A DNA stretch of 64,000 bases from Pandoraea sputorum (GTDB lineage Bacteria; Pseudomonadota; Gammaproteobacteria; Burkholderiales; Burkholderiaceae). Numbering within the stretch: the first letter of the stretch is position 1; every line of letters begins with the position of its first letter. The notes beneath the pieces were generated by a model. The model was not told the DNA's origin, ran no database searches, and saw only the letters and a program-made list of their open reading frames with translations. The stretch is taken from positions 496,001-560,000 of the forward strand of contig NZ_CP010431.2 of assembly GCF_000814845.2 (NCBI RefSeq), written 5' to 3'. Shown piece after piece: positions 17,438-26,924 of the stretch. A program made the translations under genes and the position numbers.

Positions 17438-18217
17438 ATGGACTACACAGTCGCTTCGGTCGACACGGCGCTTTCGCTGCTGTCGCTGGTCGGGGAGTGT
17501 CCCGGCCTCGGTGTTACGGAACTGGCGCAGCGCGCCGGCCTGAACAAGTCGCGGGCGTTTCGTCTGCTGGCGACGCTCGAACAGCACCGCTGGGTGGTTC
17601 GCGAGGGCAGTCCCGTGACCTACGTGCTGGGTGCGCAGGCATTGGTGCTCGGCGTGGCAGGCCATGAACAGGTCAACCTCGTGAAGGTCGCCCATCGTCA
17701 CCTGCAGGCGCTCAACCGTGCGCTCAACGAGAACATCCAGTTGCGCGTGCGCGATGGTCTCGAGTCGCTGTGTGTTGCCCGCGTGGAATCGACGCACGAA
17801 CTGCGCGTGCATGGCGTGGTCGGCAACCGTCGCCCGTTGTACGTGGGCGCGTCGGGCCGTGTGCTGCTGGCTTTCGCGTCGGACGACGTCCGCGCGCAAG
17901 TGTTGGGTCGTCCCCGCAAGCGCTTCACGGCGGGCACGCTGATCGAGCGCGACGAACTGGCGGCCGAACTGCTGAACGTGCGTCGTCAGGATTGCGCGGT
18001 GAGCTTTGGCGAACTTGCGCCGGAAGCCGTCTCGGTTGCCGTGCCAGTGCGCGACGCGTCGGGTGAAGTGATCGCCTCGCTGTCGGCCTCGGGCCCGTCG
18101 TCACGCATGACGCGTGCGTTGCTGCCCGATATCTCGTCGCGTCTGTCGGCCTGTGCCGCAGAGATCTCGGCCGCACTGGGCTATCAGACGCCGGTCCCGG
18201 AAGCGCTTTCCGCCTAA
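17438..18217 (+). CDS. IclR-family transcriptional regulator
   Basis: 259 residues. N-terminal winged helix with GVTELAQRAGLNKSRAFRLL (about residues 27-46), then the IclR effector domain, with GRVLLAFASDD in the middle and a C-terminal QDCAVSFGELAPEAVSVAVPV region. The start follows GAGGAAG and lies one base after the amidohydrolase stop, so the two genes are co-translated. The spacer beyond it contains TGGAAAT-type dyads resembling known IclR-family operators, and the likely target is the ABC importer at 18632-21259. Confidence 0.88.
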   Translation: MDYTVASVDTALSLLSLVGECPGLGVTELAQRAGLNKSRAFRLLATLEQHRWVVREGSPVTYVLGAQALVLGVAGHEQVNLVKVAHRHLQALNRALNENIQLRVRDGLESLCVARVESTHELRVHGVVGNRRPLYVGASGRVLLAFASDDVRAQVLGRPRKRFTAGTLIERDELAAELLNVRRQDCAVSFGELAPEAVSVAVPVRDASGEVIASLSASGPSSRMTRALLPDISSRLSACAAEISAALGYQTPVPEALSA

Positions 18218-18421
18218 GTGCGCTGAGCGCGACCGGCGGGAAGGGGTGACCGGCGACGGTTGCCCGACCCCCGGGGCAAGTCCGGACCTCCCGGCGAAGG
18301 CTCTGCCGCCACAGGCGCCTGCTTTCAAGGGAGGTTTTGTTTATCTCAACGGTCCGTTGTGACGCATCGAACTTCAGGTTCACTCGGCCTTATCGCGTGA
18401 AATCTCCCAATTTCGCCGAAT

Positions 18422-18600
18422 TTTCTGGAAATCCAGAAACAATCCGTGCTTGCTTTCCGGATTTCCATATAAGTGAGCATCGGGTTTTCCACAACTTCCC
18501 CCAATAAAATCAATCACTTGTAGTGTTGGCATAAGTATTGCTTTCTACCGCGCGTGCTGCCGTCGTTTCCGAATTCCCGTTGGAAATCCGGAAATCCAGA
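18422..18600. promoter_or_regulatory. Three IclR-like operator candidates ahead of the ABC importer
   Basis: The spacer 18218-18631 has no gene. It holds TTTCTGGA-AA-TCCAGAAA (18422-18439, perfect 8-base arms), TTTCCGGATTTCCA (18454-18467) and TGGAAATCCGGAAATCCAGA (18581-18600). All share the half-site TGGAAAT/ATTTCCA. E. coli IclR recognises a TGGAAAT-type dyad, and an IclR-family gene ends just upstream. The sites flank the sigma-54-like promoter at 18526. Binding is inferred. Confidence 0.55.
18526..18542 (+). promoter_or_regulatory. Candidate sigma-54 promoter
   Basis: TTGGCATAAGTATTGCT has the invariant GG (18528-18529) and GC (18540-18541) separated by exactly ten bases, with good flanks (TGGCA and TTGCT). 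It lies about 90 bases before the importer start. The sigma-54 activator DctD is encoded downstream at 24779, but its target is not established by sequence. Confidence 0.65.
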
Positions 18601-18631
18601 GCAAGCCGTTCTAATAAAGAGAGGAGACCTT

Positions 18632-19600
18632 ATGTTCAAGCAATGCCTTGCCGCCGCTGCGCTGTGTGCAGCTTCGCTACACGCTTTTGCCGACGATCTG
18701 GTGCGTCTGGGGAACCTGAAGTTCGCCCACTACGGCGCTGTGTCGTACATGAAAGTGATTGGACCGAAGTACGGCCTGAAGATCGAGGAACGGATGTTCG
18801 CCAAGGGCGTGGACATCATGCCGGCCATCGTGGCCGGTCAGATCGACGTGTCGGCAAGTGCGCTTGACGCTGCTATCGCAGGTCGCGCTCAGGGCGCACC
18901 GATCTACGCGGTGGCGGGTTTCGCCAAGGGCGGCGTGCGTCTCGTAGCGAAGAAGGGACTGCCGGTCACCAAGGTGGCCGATCTCAAGGGCAAGAAGGTG
19001 GGCGTGGCCCGTGGCGGTGCTCAGGAAATGATTCTGTACGCAGAACTCGCGAAGGCCGGTCTGACGTGGTCGGATCAGCCGGGCAAAGACGTGCAGATCA
19101 TGTTCATGGCCTTCGCCGATCTGAATCAGGCACTGGCCGCTGGCAGCATCGACGCGATGTGCCAGTCGGAGCCGCAAGCCTCGCAAGCCATCAACAAGGG
19201 CTTCGGCGTGGAAATGCTCAAGCCGTACGACACGCCCATCGGCGAACCGGTGCGTGCGCTCGTGATCACCGAGAAGCTCTATAAGGAAAAGCCGGACGTT
19301 GCCCAACGTCTGATGTACGCGTTCGTCGAAGCGACCGATTACTTCATCAAGAACCCGAAGGCGGCCGAGAAGTACGTTCGCGAGGACATGTTCAAGAACC
19401 AGATCACGGAGCAGGACTTCACGGACGCCATCGGCAACTCGCCGTATAGCTACGACCTGAGCCTCTCGCACGTGCAACTCACGACCGACCTGATGAAGAA
19501 GTACGGCGTGGGCAAGTTGCAGGATCCGGTGCCGCAGGCGGGAGACTGGGTCAAGCTCGACCTCCTCGCCAAGGCGAAAACCAAGCTGAACATCAAGTAA
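18632..19600 (+). CDS. ABC transporter substrate-binding protein (SsuA/NMT1-like)
   Basis: Periplasmic binding protein of 322 residues with a Sec signal peptide (cleavage after LHAFA, about residue 21). The body resembles NMT1/THI5-like and aliphatic-sulfonate binding proteins: VDIMPAIVAGQIDVSASALD, KGKKVGVARGG and LAAGSIDAMCQSEPQAS. Substrates in this family include sulfonates, taurine, nitrate, pyrimidine precursors and aromatic acids, so the ligand is open. The start follows GAGGAGA. It is the first gene of a three-gene importer, with the IclR-like sites and a sigma-54-like promoter just upstream. Confidence 0.85.
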   Translation: MFKQCLAAAALCAASLHAFADDLVRLGNLKFAHYGAVSYMKVIGPKYGLKIEERMFAKGVDIMPAIVAGQIDVSASALDAAIAGRAQGAPIYAVAGFAKGGVRLVAKKGLPVTKVADLKGKKVGVARGGAQEMILYAELAKAGLTWSDQPGKDVQIMFMAFADLNQALAAGSIDAMCQSEPQASQAINKGFGVEMLKPYDTPIGEPVRALVITEKLYKEKPDVAQRLMYAFVEATDYFIKNPKAAEKYVREDMFKNQITEQDFTDAIGNSPYSYDLSLSHVQLTTDLMKKYGVGKLQDPVPQAGDWVKLDLLAKAKTKLNIK

Positions 19601-19614
19601 GGCGAGGCGAACGG

Positions 19615-20451
19615 ATGTCCGCAGTGCTCCCCCATTCGGGTGCTTCACGCGCCGCGCGTATGCTGCGCGGCGTGCTGATTCCGGTCGCGGTCGTGGTGAT
19701 CTGGCAGATCGTCACCGGCCTGGGCTGGATCAACCCGATCATTCTCCCGTCGCCGCTCGCGGTTGTGACCAAGTGGTGGCAATACCTCAAACCGACCGTG
19801 GCGATGGCCGAAGGCTTCGGCGCGTGGCTCGAATCGAGCGAACTGCTCATGGACGCCACGCATAGCCTTTACCGCGTGATCATGGGCTTCATCGTGGGCG
19901 CAGGCATCGCGCTGCCGCTCGGTCTGCTCATGGGCACGAGCACGCGCGTCTACGGCCTGTTCAATCCCTTGGTGCAAGTGGTGCGTCCGATTCCCCCGAT
20001 CGCGTACATTCCACTGGCCATTCTCTGGTTCGGTCTGGGCAATCCCCCCGCGTTCTTCCTGATCGCGCTGGGTGCGTTCTTCCCGGTGTTGATGAACACG
20101 ATTGCCGGCGTGCGTCACGTCGACGGCATCTATCTGCGCGCCGCGCGCAATCTCGGCGCGGGTCAGCTCACGATCTTTCGTCGCGTGATTCTGCCCGCGG
20201 CTACGCCGTACATTCTGTCGGGCGTGCGTATCGGTATCGGCACGGCGTTCATCGTTGTGATCGTGGCCGAGATGATCGCCGTGAACAACGGCCTGGGCTA
20301 TCGCATTCTGGAAGCGCGCGAGTACATGTGGTCGGACAAGATCATTGCCGGGATGCTGACCATCGGTCTGCTCGGTCTGGTGATCGACCTCGGCATGGAT
20401 CGTCTCAACAACCACCTGCTCAAGTGGCATCGTGGTCTGGAAACCAAGTGA
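19615..20451 (+). CDS. ABC transporter permease (SsuC-like)
   Basis: 278-residue inner-membrane permease of the binding-protein-dependent type with about six helices. The EAA coupling loop is visible as YLRAARNLGAGQLTIFRRV followed by LPAATPYI. Sequence pattern GFIVGAGIALPLGLLMG and RPIPPIAYIPLAILWFGLG is typical of sulfonate/taurine/nitrate-type permeases. Lies 14 bases after the binding-protein gene. Confidence 0.87.
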   Translation: MSAVLPHSGASRAARMLRGVLIPVAVVVIWQIVTGLGWINPIILPSPLAVVTKWWQYLKPTVAMAEGFGAWLESSELLMDATHSLYRVIMGFIVGAGIALPLGLLMGTSTRVYGLFNPLVQVVRPIPPIAYIPLAILWFGLGNPPAFFLIALGAFFPVLMNTIAGVRHVDGIYLRAARNLGAGQLTIFRRVILPAATPYILSGVRIGIGTAFIVVIVAEMIAVNNGLGYRILEAREYMWSDKIIAGMLTIGLLGLVIDLGMDRLNNHLLKWHRGLETK

Positions 20452-20455
20452 GGCG

Positions 20456-21259
20456 ATGAACAACATGCTGATTCAAATCGATCACGTCAACAAACAGTTC
20501 CCGATTCCCGGCGGCGTCGTCGACGCGCTCAAGGACATCGACCTGAACATCAACGCGGGCGAGTTCGTCTGCCTGCTCGGCCCGTCGGGGTGTGGCAAGT
20601 CGACGCTGCTCAACGCACTCGCCGGCTTCGTGCAACCGACCTCGGGTGCGATTCGCATCGACGGTCGTGCCGACGCCGCCGCCGAGCCGGGCCCGGATCG
20701 CGGCATGGTGTTCCAGGAGTACGCACTGTTCCCGTGGATGACCGTGGCGCAGAACGTGGCGTTCGGTCTCGAAATCAAGGGCATGAAGCGCGCTGAGATC
20801 AACGAGCGCGTGAACCTGCTGCTTGGCAAGCTCAACCTGCGCGAGTTCCGCGACCGCTATCCGCGCGATCTCTCGGGCGGCATGCGTCAGCGCGTGGCGA
20901 TCGCCCGCGTGCTCGCGCTCGACAGCCCGATCATGCTCATGGACGAGCCGTTCGGCGCGCTCGACGCGCTCACGCGTCGCACGTTGCAGGACGAATTGCT
21001 GCGCATTTGGGAGGAATTCAGGAAGACGATCATTTTCGTCACACACAGTATCGAGGAGTCGATCTATCTGGCCGATCGGGTCGTCGTCATGACGTACCGG
21101 CCGGGCACGGTCAAGCGAGACGTGGTCATCGAACTACCCCGTCCGCGCGACACGGCAGGCAGCGAATTCAATGAATTGAAGAAGGAGCTGGCCCAGATGG
21201 TGATGGAGGAGCAAATGCGCTTTGCGCAAAGCGAGATTCGCGGCGTCACCGCGGATTAA
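20456..21259 (+). CDS. ABC transporter ATPase (SsuB-like)
   Basis: 267-residue ATPase energising the importer. Walker A GPSGCGKST, signature LSGGMRQR, Walker B IMLMDEPFGALD and switch VTHS are all present. Family pattern VFQEYALFPWMTVAQNVAFGLE supports the nitrate/sulfonate/bicarbonate group. Start at ATG 20456, four bases after the permease stop; ATG 20465 is an alternative. Confidence 0.88.
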   Translation: MNNMLIQIDHVNKQFPIPGGVVDALKDIDLNINAGEFVCLLGPSGCGKSTLLNALAGFVQPTSGAIRIDGRADAAAEPGPDRGMVFQEYALFPWMTVAQNVAFGLEIKGMKRAEINERVNLLLGKLNLREFRDRYPRDLSGGMRQRVAIARVLALDSPIMLMDEPFGALDALTRRTLQDELLRIWEEFRKTIIFVTHSIEESIYLADRVVVMTYRPGTVKRDVVIELPRPRDTAGSEFNELKKELAQMVMEEQMRFAQSEIRGVTAD

Positions 21260-21266
21260 TAAGAAG

Positions 21267-21288
21267 GGCGGCGGCTTGCCCCGCCGCC
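21267..21288 (+). other. Intercistronic hairpin before dctA
   Basis: GGCGGCGG (21267-21274) pairs with CCGCCGCC (21281-21288), six-base loop and no T-run. In the 44-base gap between the ATPase and dctA it may stabilise or process a shared transcript rather than end it. Confidence 0.5.
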
Positions 21289-21303
21289 TGAAGAGGAAAC
21301 AAC

Positions 21304-22590
21304 ATGCAAACCCAGACCAAAAAACCCTTTTACCGCATCCTGTACGTGCAGGTGCTGTTTGCCATTGTCGTCGGCATTCTGCTCGGGCACTTCCGGCCCG
21401 AACTCGCCGTCGAGATGAAACCGCTCGGTGACGCGTTCATCAAGCTCATCAAGATGATCATCGGTCCGGTGATCTTCTGTACGGTCGTGACCGGTATCGC
21501 CGGTATGGAAGACATGAAGAAGGTCGGCCGCGTTGGCGGCAAGGCGCTGATCTACTTCGAAGTCGTCTCGACGCTCGCACTTGTGATCGGCCTCGTCGCC
21601 ACGCACGTGCTCAAGCCGGGCGCTGGCTTTAACGTCGATATCAATTCGCTCGATCCGAAGGCGATCGCGGGCTACGCTGCGAAGGCAGCGCACGGCGACA
21701 CGTTCACCGACTTCCTGCTGCACCTGATCCCGAACACGATCACCGACGCGTTCGCCAAGGGTGAAATCCTCCAGATCCTCGTGATCGCTATCCTGTTCGG
21801 CGCAGCGCTTGGCGCGATCGGTGAGCGTGGCCGCGTGGTGACGAGCTGGATCGACAGCGTGTCGGGCGTGCTCTTCCGCGTTGTGCACATCATCACCAAG
21901 GTCGCTCCGCTGGGCGCTTTCGGTGCTATGGCTTTCACCATCGGCAAGTACGGTATCGCCTCGCTGGTGCCGCTCGCCAAGCTCATGGGTACGTTCTACC
22001 TGACGTCGTTCCTGTTCGTGATCGTCGTGTTGGGTCTGATCGCCAAGTTCACCGGTTTCTCGATCTTCCGCTTCCTCGCGTACATCAAGGAAGAACTGCT
22101 GATCGTGCTGGGTACGAGCTCGTCGGAAGCTGCGCTGCCGCACCTGATGGAAAAGATGGAAAAGGCTGGCTGCTCGAAGTCGGTGGTGGGTCTTGTGATC
22201 CCGACCGGTTACTCGTTCAACCTTGACGGTACGAACATCTACATGACGATGGCCGTGCTGTTCATCGCACAGGCGACGAACATCGACCTGACCTGGGGCC
22301 AACAGCTCACGCTGCTCGCCGTGGCGATGCTGACGTCGAAGGGCGCTTCGGGCGTGACCGGCGCAGGCTTCATCACGCTGGCCGCAACGCTGGCCGTGAT
22401 CCCGACGATTCCGGTCGCCGGGATGGTGCTGATTCTCGGTATCGACCGCTTCATGAGCGAATGCCGCGCACTGACGAACATCGTCGGCAACGGCGTTGCG
22501 ACCATCGTCGTGTCGGCCTGGGAAAAGGAACTGGACCGCAAGAAGCTGGCCGACGCCATGTCGGGCAAGCAAGGTCCGGAGCTGGCCTGA
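21304..22590 (+). CDS. dctA: C4-dicarboxylate transport protein DctA
   Basis: Proton/sodium symporter for succinate, fumarate and malate in the inner membrane. 428 residues with the SDF family features: [20 protein letters not shown], the serine-rich reentrant motif [12 protein letters not shown], and [12 protein letters not shown]. The start follows AGAGGAAA. No separate sigma-54 promoter was found in the 44-base upstream gap, so it may be read from the importer promoter at 18526. Followed by dctB and dctD on the same strand. Confidence 0.95.
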   Translation: MQTQTKKPFYRILYVQVLFAIVVGILLGHFRPELAVEMKPLGDAFIKLIKMIIGPVIFCTVVTGIAGMEDMKKVGRVGGKALIYFEVVSTLALVIGLVATHVLKPGAGFNVDINSLDPKAIAGYAAKAAHGDTFTDFLLHLIPNTITDAFAKGEILQILVIAILFGAALGAIGERGRVVTSWIDSVSGVLFRVVHIITKVAPLGAFGAMAFTIGKYGIASLVPLAKLMGTFYLTSFLFVIVVLGLIAKFTGFSIFRFLAYIKEELLIVLGTSSSEAALPHLMEKMEKAGCSKSVVGLVIPTGYSFNLDGTNIYMTMAVLFIAQATNIDLTWGQQLTLLAVAMLTSKGASGVTGAGFITLAATLAVIPTIPVAGMVLILGIDRFMSECRALTNIVGNGVATIVVSAWEKELDRKKLADAMSGKQGPELA

Positions 22591-22781
22591 CGGCCGGTGG
22601 CAGGGGCGGGCGGTGCTGCGTGTGATGTGTTTTGCGCGACACTGCCGACCGGTTCGCCGGGTCCCTGCCAACCTGTATCGACCGTACGTTCGCCACCGGG
22701 CGGCGCGGCACAGGCACAATAGCGCCTGAGCTTCGCCGCCCGGTGGTCCTTTGAGCATCTCACGCAACACCCTGTGCCCCA

Positions 22782-24782
22782 ATGGCCACCCCGCACGACA
22801 ACACGATCCGCGCCCGCCACACCCGCGGCAGTCACGCACCCCAGGGTGCCGCTGCGCGCGTGAGCCGCGAGGACGCAGTGGGCAATCGGCGCGACGAAGT
22901 CCCCATCGATCTCGAGAGGGCTGCCCCGATGCGCCGTTGGTCATGGATCGTCGTCATGTTGTTGGCGAGTGTCCTGTTTTGCTGGTTGACGTACGCCCTG
23001 AGTTGGCAGCGGGGTGTGGCCGACTTGCGCGTAAACGCCGGCGCGCGTGTCGAGCGTTACGCTGGCAGCCTGCGTAGTACCGTCGACCGCTACGAATTTC
23101 TTCCGTATCTGCTCTCGTTGCATCCGTACGTGCACGACCTGTTGCTCAATCCGAAAGACAAGGCCGTCGTGCAGCGGGCCAACGATTATCTGTTCGACGT
23201 CAATCAACGCGCCAAGGCATCGGCAGCGTACGTGATCGACGCGAACGGCCTGGCGCTTGCCGCGAGCAACTGGCGCGAGAAGGCGACATTTGTCGGACAG
23301 GAGTACCGCTTCCGTCCGTACTTCATCGACGCCATCAAGGGCGCATTCGGCCGCTTTTACGGCGTGGGCACGACCTCCGGCGAGCCGGGGTATTTCGTCT
23401 CCCAGCCGATTCTCGTTGACGGGCAGATCCACGGCGTCGTCGTGGTGAAGCTGAACCTGGAGTGGTTCCAGCGTGCGGGGGCGGACGCCTCCGAGCCGGT
23501 TGTCGTGGCCGACGACCATGGCGTGATCTTTCTGTCGTCCGAGCCGCGCTGGCAGTATCGTTCGCTCTCGCCGCTCGCTCCCGCCGTGAAGGCGGCGCTC
23601 GATAGTACGCGCCAGTATTACAACCAGAACGTCACGCCGCTCGCGTGGAGCGAGGACGAACGGCTCGACGCCGACGGCGAAGTCGTGACGGTGCACGACG
23701 GCAGAGGCGCGGGCAAGAACCGGCGATTTCTCGCCGTGCAGCGCAAGCTGGGTGAGCCTGACTGGACGCTCATGTATTTCGCGCCGCTCGATCAGGTGAT
23801 CGCCAATGCACGGATCGCAGCGGTAGCTGCGGCGTGTCTGGCGGCGTTCACTTGTTTGCTGGGCGTGGCGTGGAATCAACGACGTCAGCGTGTGCGCGAC
23901 ATGCTCAAGAGCCGCGAACTGTTGCAGTCCGCCTACGCCGAATTGGGCGAGCGTGTCGCCGAGCGTACGGCCGATCTGCAATCGGCCAACGAGCGTTTGC
24001 AAACGGAAGTTCAGGAGCGTTCGCGCACCGAACACGAATTGCGCGAGGCCCAGAGCGAACTCGTGCAGGCATCGAAACTCGTGGCACTGGGGCAGATGGC
24101 CGCAGGCATCACGCATGAACTCAACCAGCCGCTCTCGGCCTTGCGCAGTTTCTCGGACAATACGCGCGTGCTGATCGAGCGCCGGGAGTACGACGCTGCG
24201 CAGGAGAACCTCGAAGCCATTGCGTCGCTTACCGACCGCATGGGCAAGATCACCGGGCAGTTGCGTCTCTTTGCGGGGCGTGCGCGGCGTGGTGACATGG
24301 AAGCCTCGGTGCAGCGAGCGCTGGACAATACGCTGATGCTGCTGCGCGTACGTCTGGCAGGTATTCAGGTGACGACCACCTTCGCGCGCGGCCTGGAAGA
24401 TGTGCAGGTGGCGTGCGAGGGCTTGCGTCTCGAACAGGTGTTGATCAATCTGGTCGGTAACGCCATCGACGCCGTGGTGGGGGCGGCTAACCCGCAAGCC
24501 TCGCCGTCGATATGGATCGATGTGGACGCGGACGACCTGTGGGCGCGCATTTATGTGCGCGACAACGGGCCGGGCATTTCGGAGGCACATATGCCGCGTC
24601 TGTTCGAGCCGTTTTTCAGTACCAAGGAGGGCGGTCAGGGCATGGGGCTCGGACTCGCAATTTCGTCATCCATCGCACAAGAGAACGGCGGCCAGTTGGT
24701 CGCGCGCAACGTTCCGGGCGGTGGGGCTGAATTTCTCGTGACGCTGCGCCGCGTGCAACGCACCGGCGCGACAAACGCATGA
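22782..24782 (+). CDS. dctB: C4-dicarboxylate sensor histidine kinase DctB
   Basis: 666-residue membrane histidine kinase. One helix near residues 50-70 and another near 345-365 enclose a periplasmic double-PAS sensor region (RFRPYFIDAIKG, GEPGYFVSQPILVDGQ). A coiled coil follows (about 385-430). The H box is ITHELNQPLS, with His445 as phospho-acceptor, and the N and G boxes are LVGNAIDAV and GMGLGLAIS. The ATG at 22782 is used; ATG 22929 would drop 49 Arg-rich, poorly conserved residues and is equally plausible. Overlaps dctD by four bases. Confidence 0.9.
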   Translation: MATPHDNTIRARHTRGSHAPQGAAARVSREDAVGNRRDEVPIDLERAAPMRRWSWIVVMLLASVLFCWLTYALSWQRGVADLRVNAGARVERYAGSLRSTVDRYEFLPYLLSLHPYVHDLLLNPKDKAVVQRANDYLFDVNQRAKASAAYVIDANGLALAASNWREKATFVGQEYRFRPYFIDAIKGAFGRFYGVGTTSGEPGYFVSQPILVDGQIHGVVVVKLNLEWFQRAGADASEPVVVADDHGVIFLSSEPRWQYRSLSPLAPAVKAALDSTRQYYNQNVTPLAWSEDERLDADGEVVTVHDGRGAGKNRRFLAVQRKLGEPDWTLMYFAPLDQVIANARIAAVAAACLAAFTCLLGVAWNQRRQRVRDMLKSRELLQSAYAELGERVAERTADLQSANERLQTEVQERSRTEHELREAQSELVQASKLVALGQMAAGITHELNQPLSALRSFSDNTRVLIERREYDAAQENLEAIASLTDRMGKITGQLRLFAGRARRGDMEASVQRALDNTLMLLRVRLAGIQVTTTFARGLEDVQVACEGLRLEQVLINLVGNAIDAVVGAANPQASPSIWIDVDADDLWARIYVRDNGPGISEAHMPRLFEPFFSTKEGGQGMGLGLAISSSIAQENGGQLVARNVPGGGAEFLVTLRRVQRTGATNA

Positions 24783-26131
24783 TGTACAAGAACCTCCAAA
24801 TCCTATTTGTCGAAGACGACGAACTTGTGCGGCGTGCCACGCTGCAAAGCCTGCAACTCGCCGGGCTCGATGCCTTCGGGCTGGCGTCGGCCGAGGCGGC
24901 GCGAGAGCGCATCACGCCGGACTTTGCCGGTATTGTCGTGTCGGACATTCGTCTGATCGGCATGAGCGGGCTCGAATTGCTTGCGCATCTGCGTCAGCAC
25001 GCCCCGGAAGTGCCGGTCATTCTCGTCACCGGTCATGGCGATATCTCGATGGCGGTGCAAGCCATTCGCGACGGCGCTTATGACTTCATCGAGAAGCCCT
25101 TCGCGCCGGACCGTCTGATCGAGTCGGCCAAGCGTGCGCTGGAAACGCGCAAGCTCATGCTGGAGAATCAGGCGCTGCGTCGTGAACTGGCGGAGCAGGG
25201 CGGACGCGCCTCGCGCATCATCGGACGCAGCCCGTCGATGGAGACGCTCCGCACGCTGATCGCCAACGTCGCCATGACGGATGCTCCGGTGCTCATCAAC
25301 GGCGACACCGGCACCGGTAAGGAGTTGGTCGCCCGCAGTCTGCATGAGTTGTCGCGTCGCCGCGATGCACCGTTCGTCGCGTTGAACTGCGGTGCACTAC
25401 CCGAGGCGATCTTCGAGAGCGAGATGTTCGGCCACGAGGTCGGTGCGTTTACCGGCGCGGCGAAACGTCGTGTCGGCAAGCTGGAGCATGCGTCGGGGGG
25501 TACGTTGTTTCTCGACGAGATCGAGAGCATGCCCGCAGCATTGCAGGTGAAGTTGCTGCGCGTTTTGCAGGACGGCGTACTGGAGCGTCTCGGATCGAAT
25601 CAGTCGATTCGTGTGGACTGCCGCGTGGTGGCCGCCGCCAAGGGTGACATGGAAGCGCTCGTGCGCGAGGGGACGTTCCGTCGAGACCTCTTCTACCGCT
25701 TGAATGTGGTGACGCTTGCGCTGCCGCCGCTGCGCGAGCGTCGTGAAGACATTCTGCCGTTGTTCGAACATTTCATGCTCGATGCGGCCGTGCGTTACGG
25801 ACGCCCCGCACCGGTGGTGTCGGACCGGATGCGTCAGGAGTTGCTCCAGTCGGACTGGCCGGGCAACGTGCGCGAATTACGCAACGCGGCTGACCGTCTC
25901 GTGCTGGGTGTGGCGAGTGCGCCGGAAGGGGAGTCGCTCGCGCCGCTGCCGCTCAAGGAACAGGTGGAGCGGTTCGAGCGGGCGGTGCTTCAGGAGGCGC
26001 TGGAACACAGCAAGGGCAACGTGGCCGCGACGGCTGAGGCACTACATGTGCCGAAGGCGACGCTGTATGAAAAGCTCAAGCGCTATGGCTTGCATACGCG
26101 CGGACACGGCGAGGGGGGCGACGGGCGTTGA
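24779..26131 (+). CDS. dctD: Sigma-54-dependent response regulator DctD
   Basis: 450-residue NtrC-family activator. Receiver domain 1-120 with phospho-acceptor Asp56 (VVSDIRLIG) and Lys in FIEKPF; AAA+ domain about 145-385 with Walker A GDTGTGKE and an intact sigma-54 contact loop GAFTGA near 222-227; C-terminal Fis-type helix-turn-helix (GNVAATAEALHVPKATLYEK). Starts inside the dctB stop (ATGA). With DctB it should activate dctA in response to C4-dicarboxylates. The -24/-12 element at 18526 is the only such promoter I found on this side of the window. Confidence 0.93.
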   Translation: MMYKNLQILFVEDDELVRRATLQSLQLAGLDAFGLASAEAARERITPDFAGIVVSDIRLIGMSGLELLAHLRQHAPEVPVILVTGHGDISMAVQAIRDGAYDFIEKPFAPDRLIESAKRALETRKLMLENQALRRELAEQGGRASRIIGRSPSMETLRTLIANVAMTDAPVLINGDTGTGKELVARSLHELSRRRDAPFVALNCGALPEAIFESEMFGHEVGAFTGAAKRRVGKLEHASGGTLFLDEIESMPAALQVKLLRVLQDGVLERLGSNQSIRVDCRVVAAAKGDMEALVREGTFRRDLFYRLNVVTLALPPLRERREDILPLFEHFMLDAAVRYGRPAPVVSDRMRQELLQSDWPGNVRELRNAADRLVLGVASAPEGESLAPLPLKEQVERFERAVLQEALEHSKGNVAATAEALHVPKATLYEKLKRYGLHTRGHGEGGDGR

Positions 26132-26192
26132 GTCGTTGTCGGCGCGTTTCAGTCTCCGTCTCCCAGTGTCTCCCTGTATCGCTGCGTGGCGA

Positions 26193-26924
26193 TCAAATCA
26201 GGTCGACCTTTCCGCTACCGAGACGGTACACGCCGCCAACGATCTTCAGCGCACCTTTCGCCTCCGCGTCTCGCAAGATGGCCGACGCGGCGCGCAGCGC
26301 GCTTATGTTATCCGACACATTTTGCGAGACGGCTGCCGCCAGCCGGTCGGGTGCTTTTTCAACCTTGCGAACCGTCAGAGACATTTGCTCGACGATCGAC
26401 TGGATGCTGCCGGGGTAGGTCGTCCCTTTGAAGTGCGCGTTGAGTGCCGCATCGACAGCGCCACATTTGTCGTGCCCCAGCACGACGATGAGCGGCACCT
26501 TGAGCACAGCGACGGCGTATTCGAGACTACCGGTCACGTCGGTGCTGACGATGTTTCCCGCGACACGCGTGGTGAACAGGTCGCCGCGCACGCTATCGAA
26601 TGCGTACTCCGGTGCGACGCGCGAGTCTGCGCAACTCAGCAGCGCTGCATAGGGGTTCTGTCCTTGCGTGAGCGATTTACGTTCGGACGCGAAATCATGG
26701 CGACGCATGAGCCCCGCGACATATCGCGCGTTGCCCTCTTTTAGTCGGGCGATGGCGTCGTCCGGCGTGACGACGTTATGCGGTTTGGGGACGGTCTTGT
26801 CAGCCCACGCGGACGTCGGGACGCTGCTCGTCAGCCCGGCGATTGTTGCGGCCAATGCGCTTGAACCGCGAAGGAAATGTCGTCGCGTCGAAGGTTGCGC
26901 CACCAGGGATTTCGTCTCGCACAT
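26193..26924 (-). CDS. Beta-class carbonic anhydrase with Tat signal peptide
   Basis: Hydrates CO2 to bicarbonate. The zinc site is complete: Cys in SCADSRVAPE with its Asp-Arg dyad, then His and Cys in GHDKCGA. The N-terminus from ATG 26924 carries a twin-arginine motif (RRHFLRG, Arg14-Arg15) and a hydrophobic stretch ending near TSAWA, so the enzyme is predicted to be folded, metallated and exported to the periplasm. Most beta enzymes are cytosolic; periplasmic carbonic anhydrases are usually alpha class. The open frame extends to 27170 but the extension is Arg/Cys-rich and lacks family similarity. Confidence 0.9.
   Translation of the reverse strand: MCETKSLVAQPSTRRHFLRGSSALAATIAGLTSSVPTSAWADKTVPKPHNVVTPDDAIARLKEGNARYVAGLMRRHDFASERKSLTQGQNPYAALLSCADSRVAPEYAFDSVRGDLFTTRVAGNIVSTDVTGSLEYAVAVLKVPLIVVLGHDKCGAVDAALNAHFKGTTYPGSIQSIVEQMSLTVRKVEKAPDRLAAAVSQNVSDNISALRAASAILRDAEAKGALKIVGGVYRLGSGKVDLI

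Noticed and set aside
21256..22944. Minus-strand open frame of 562 codons opposite dctA
   Set aside because: Shadow of GC-rich codon use; translation is Arg/His/Asp-rich with no domain, while dctA on the plus strand is clear.
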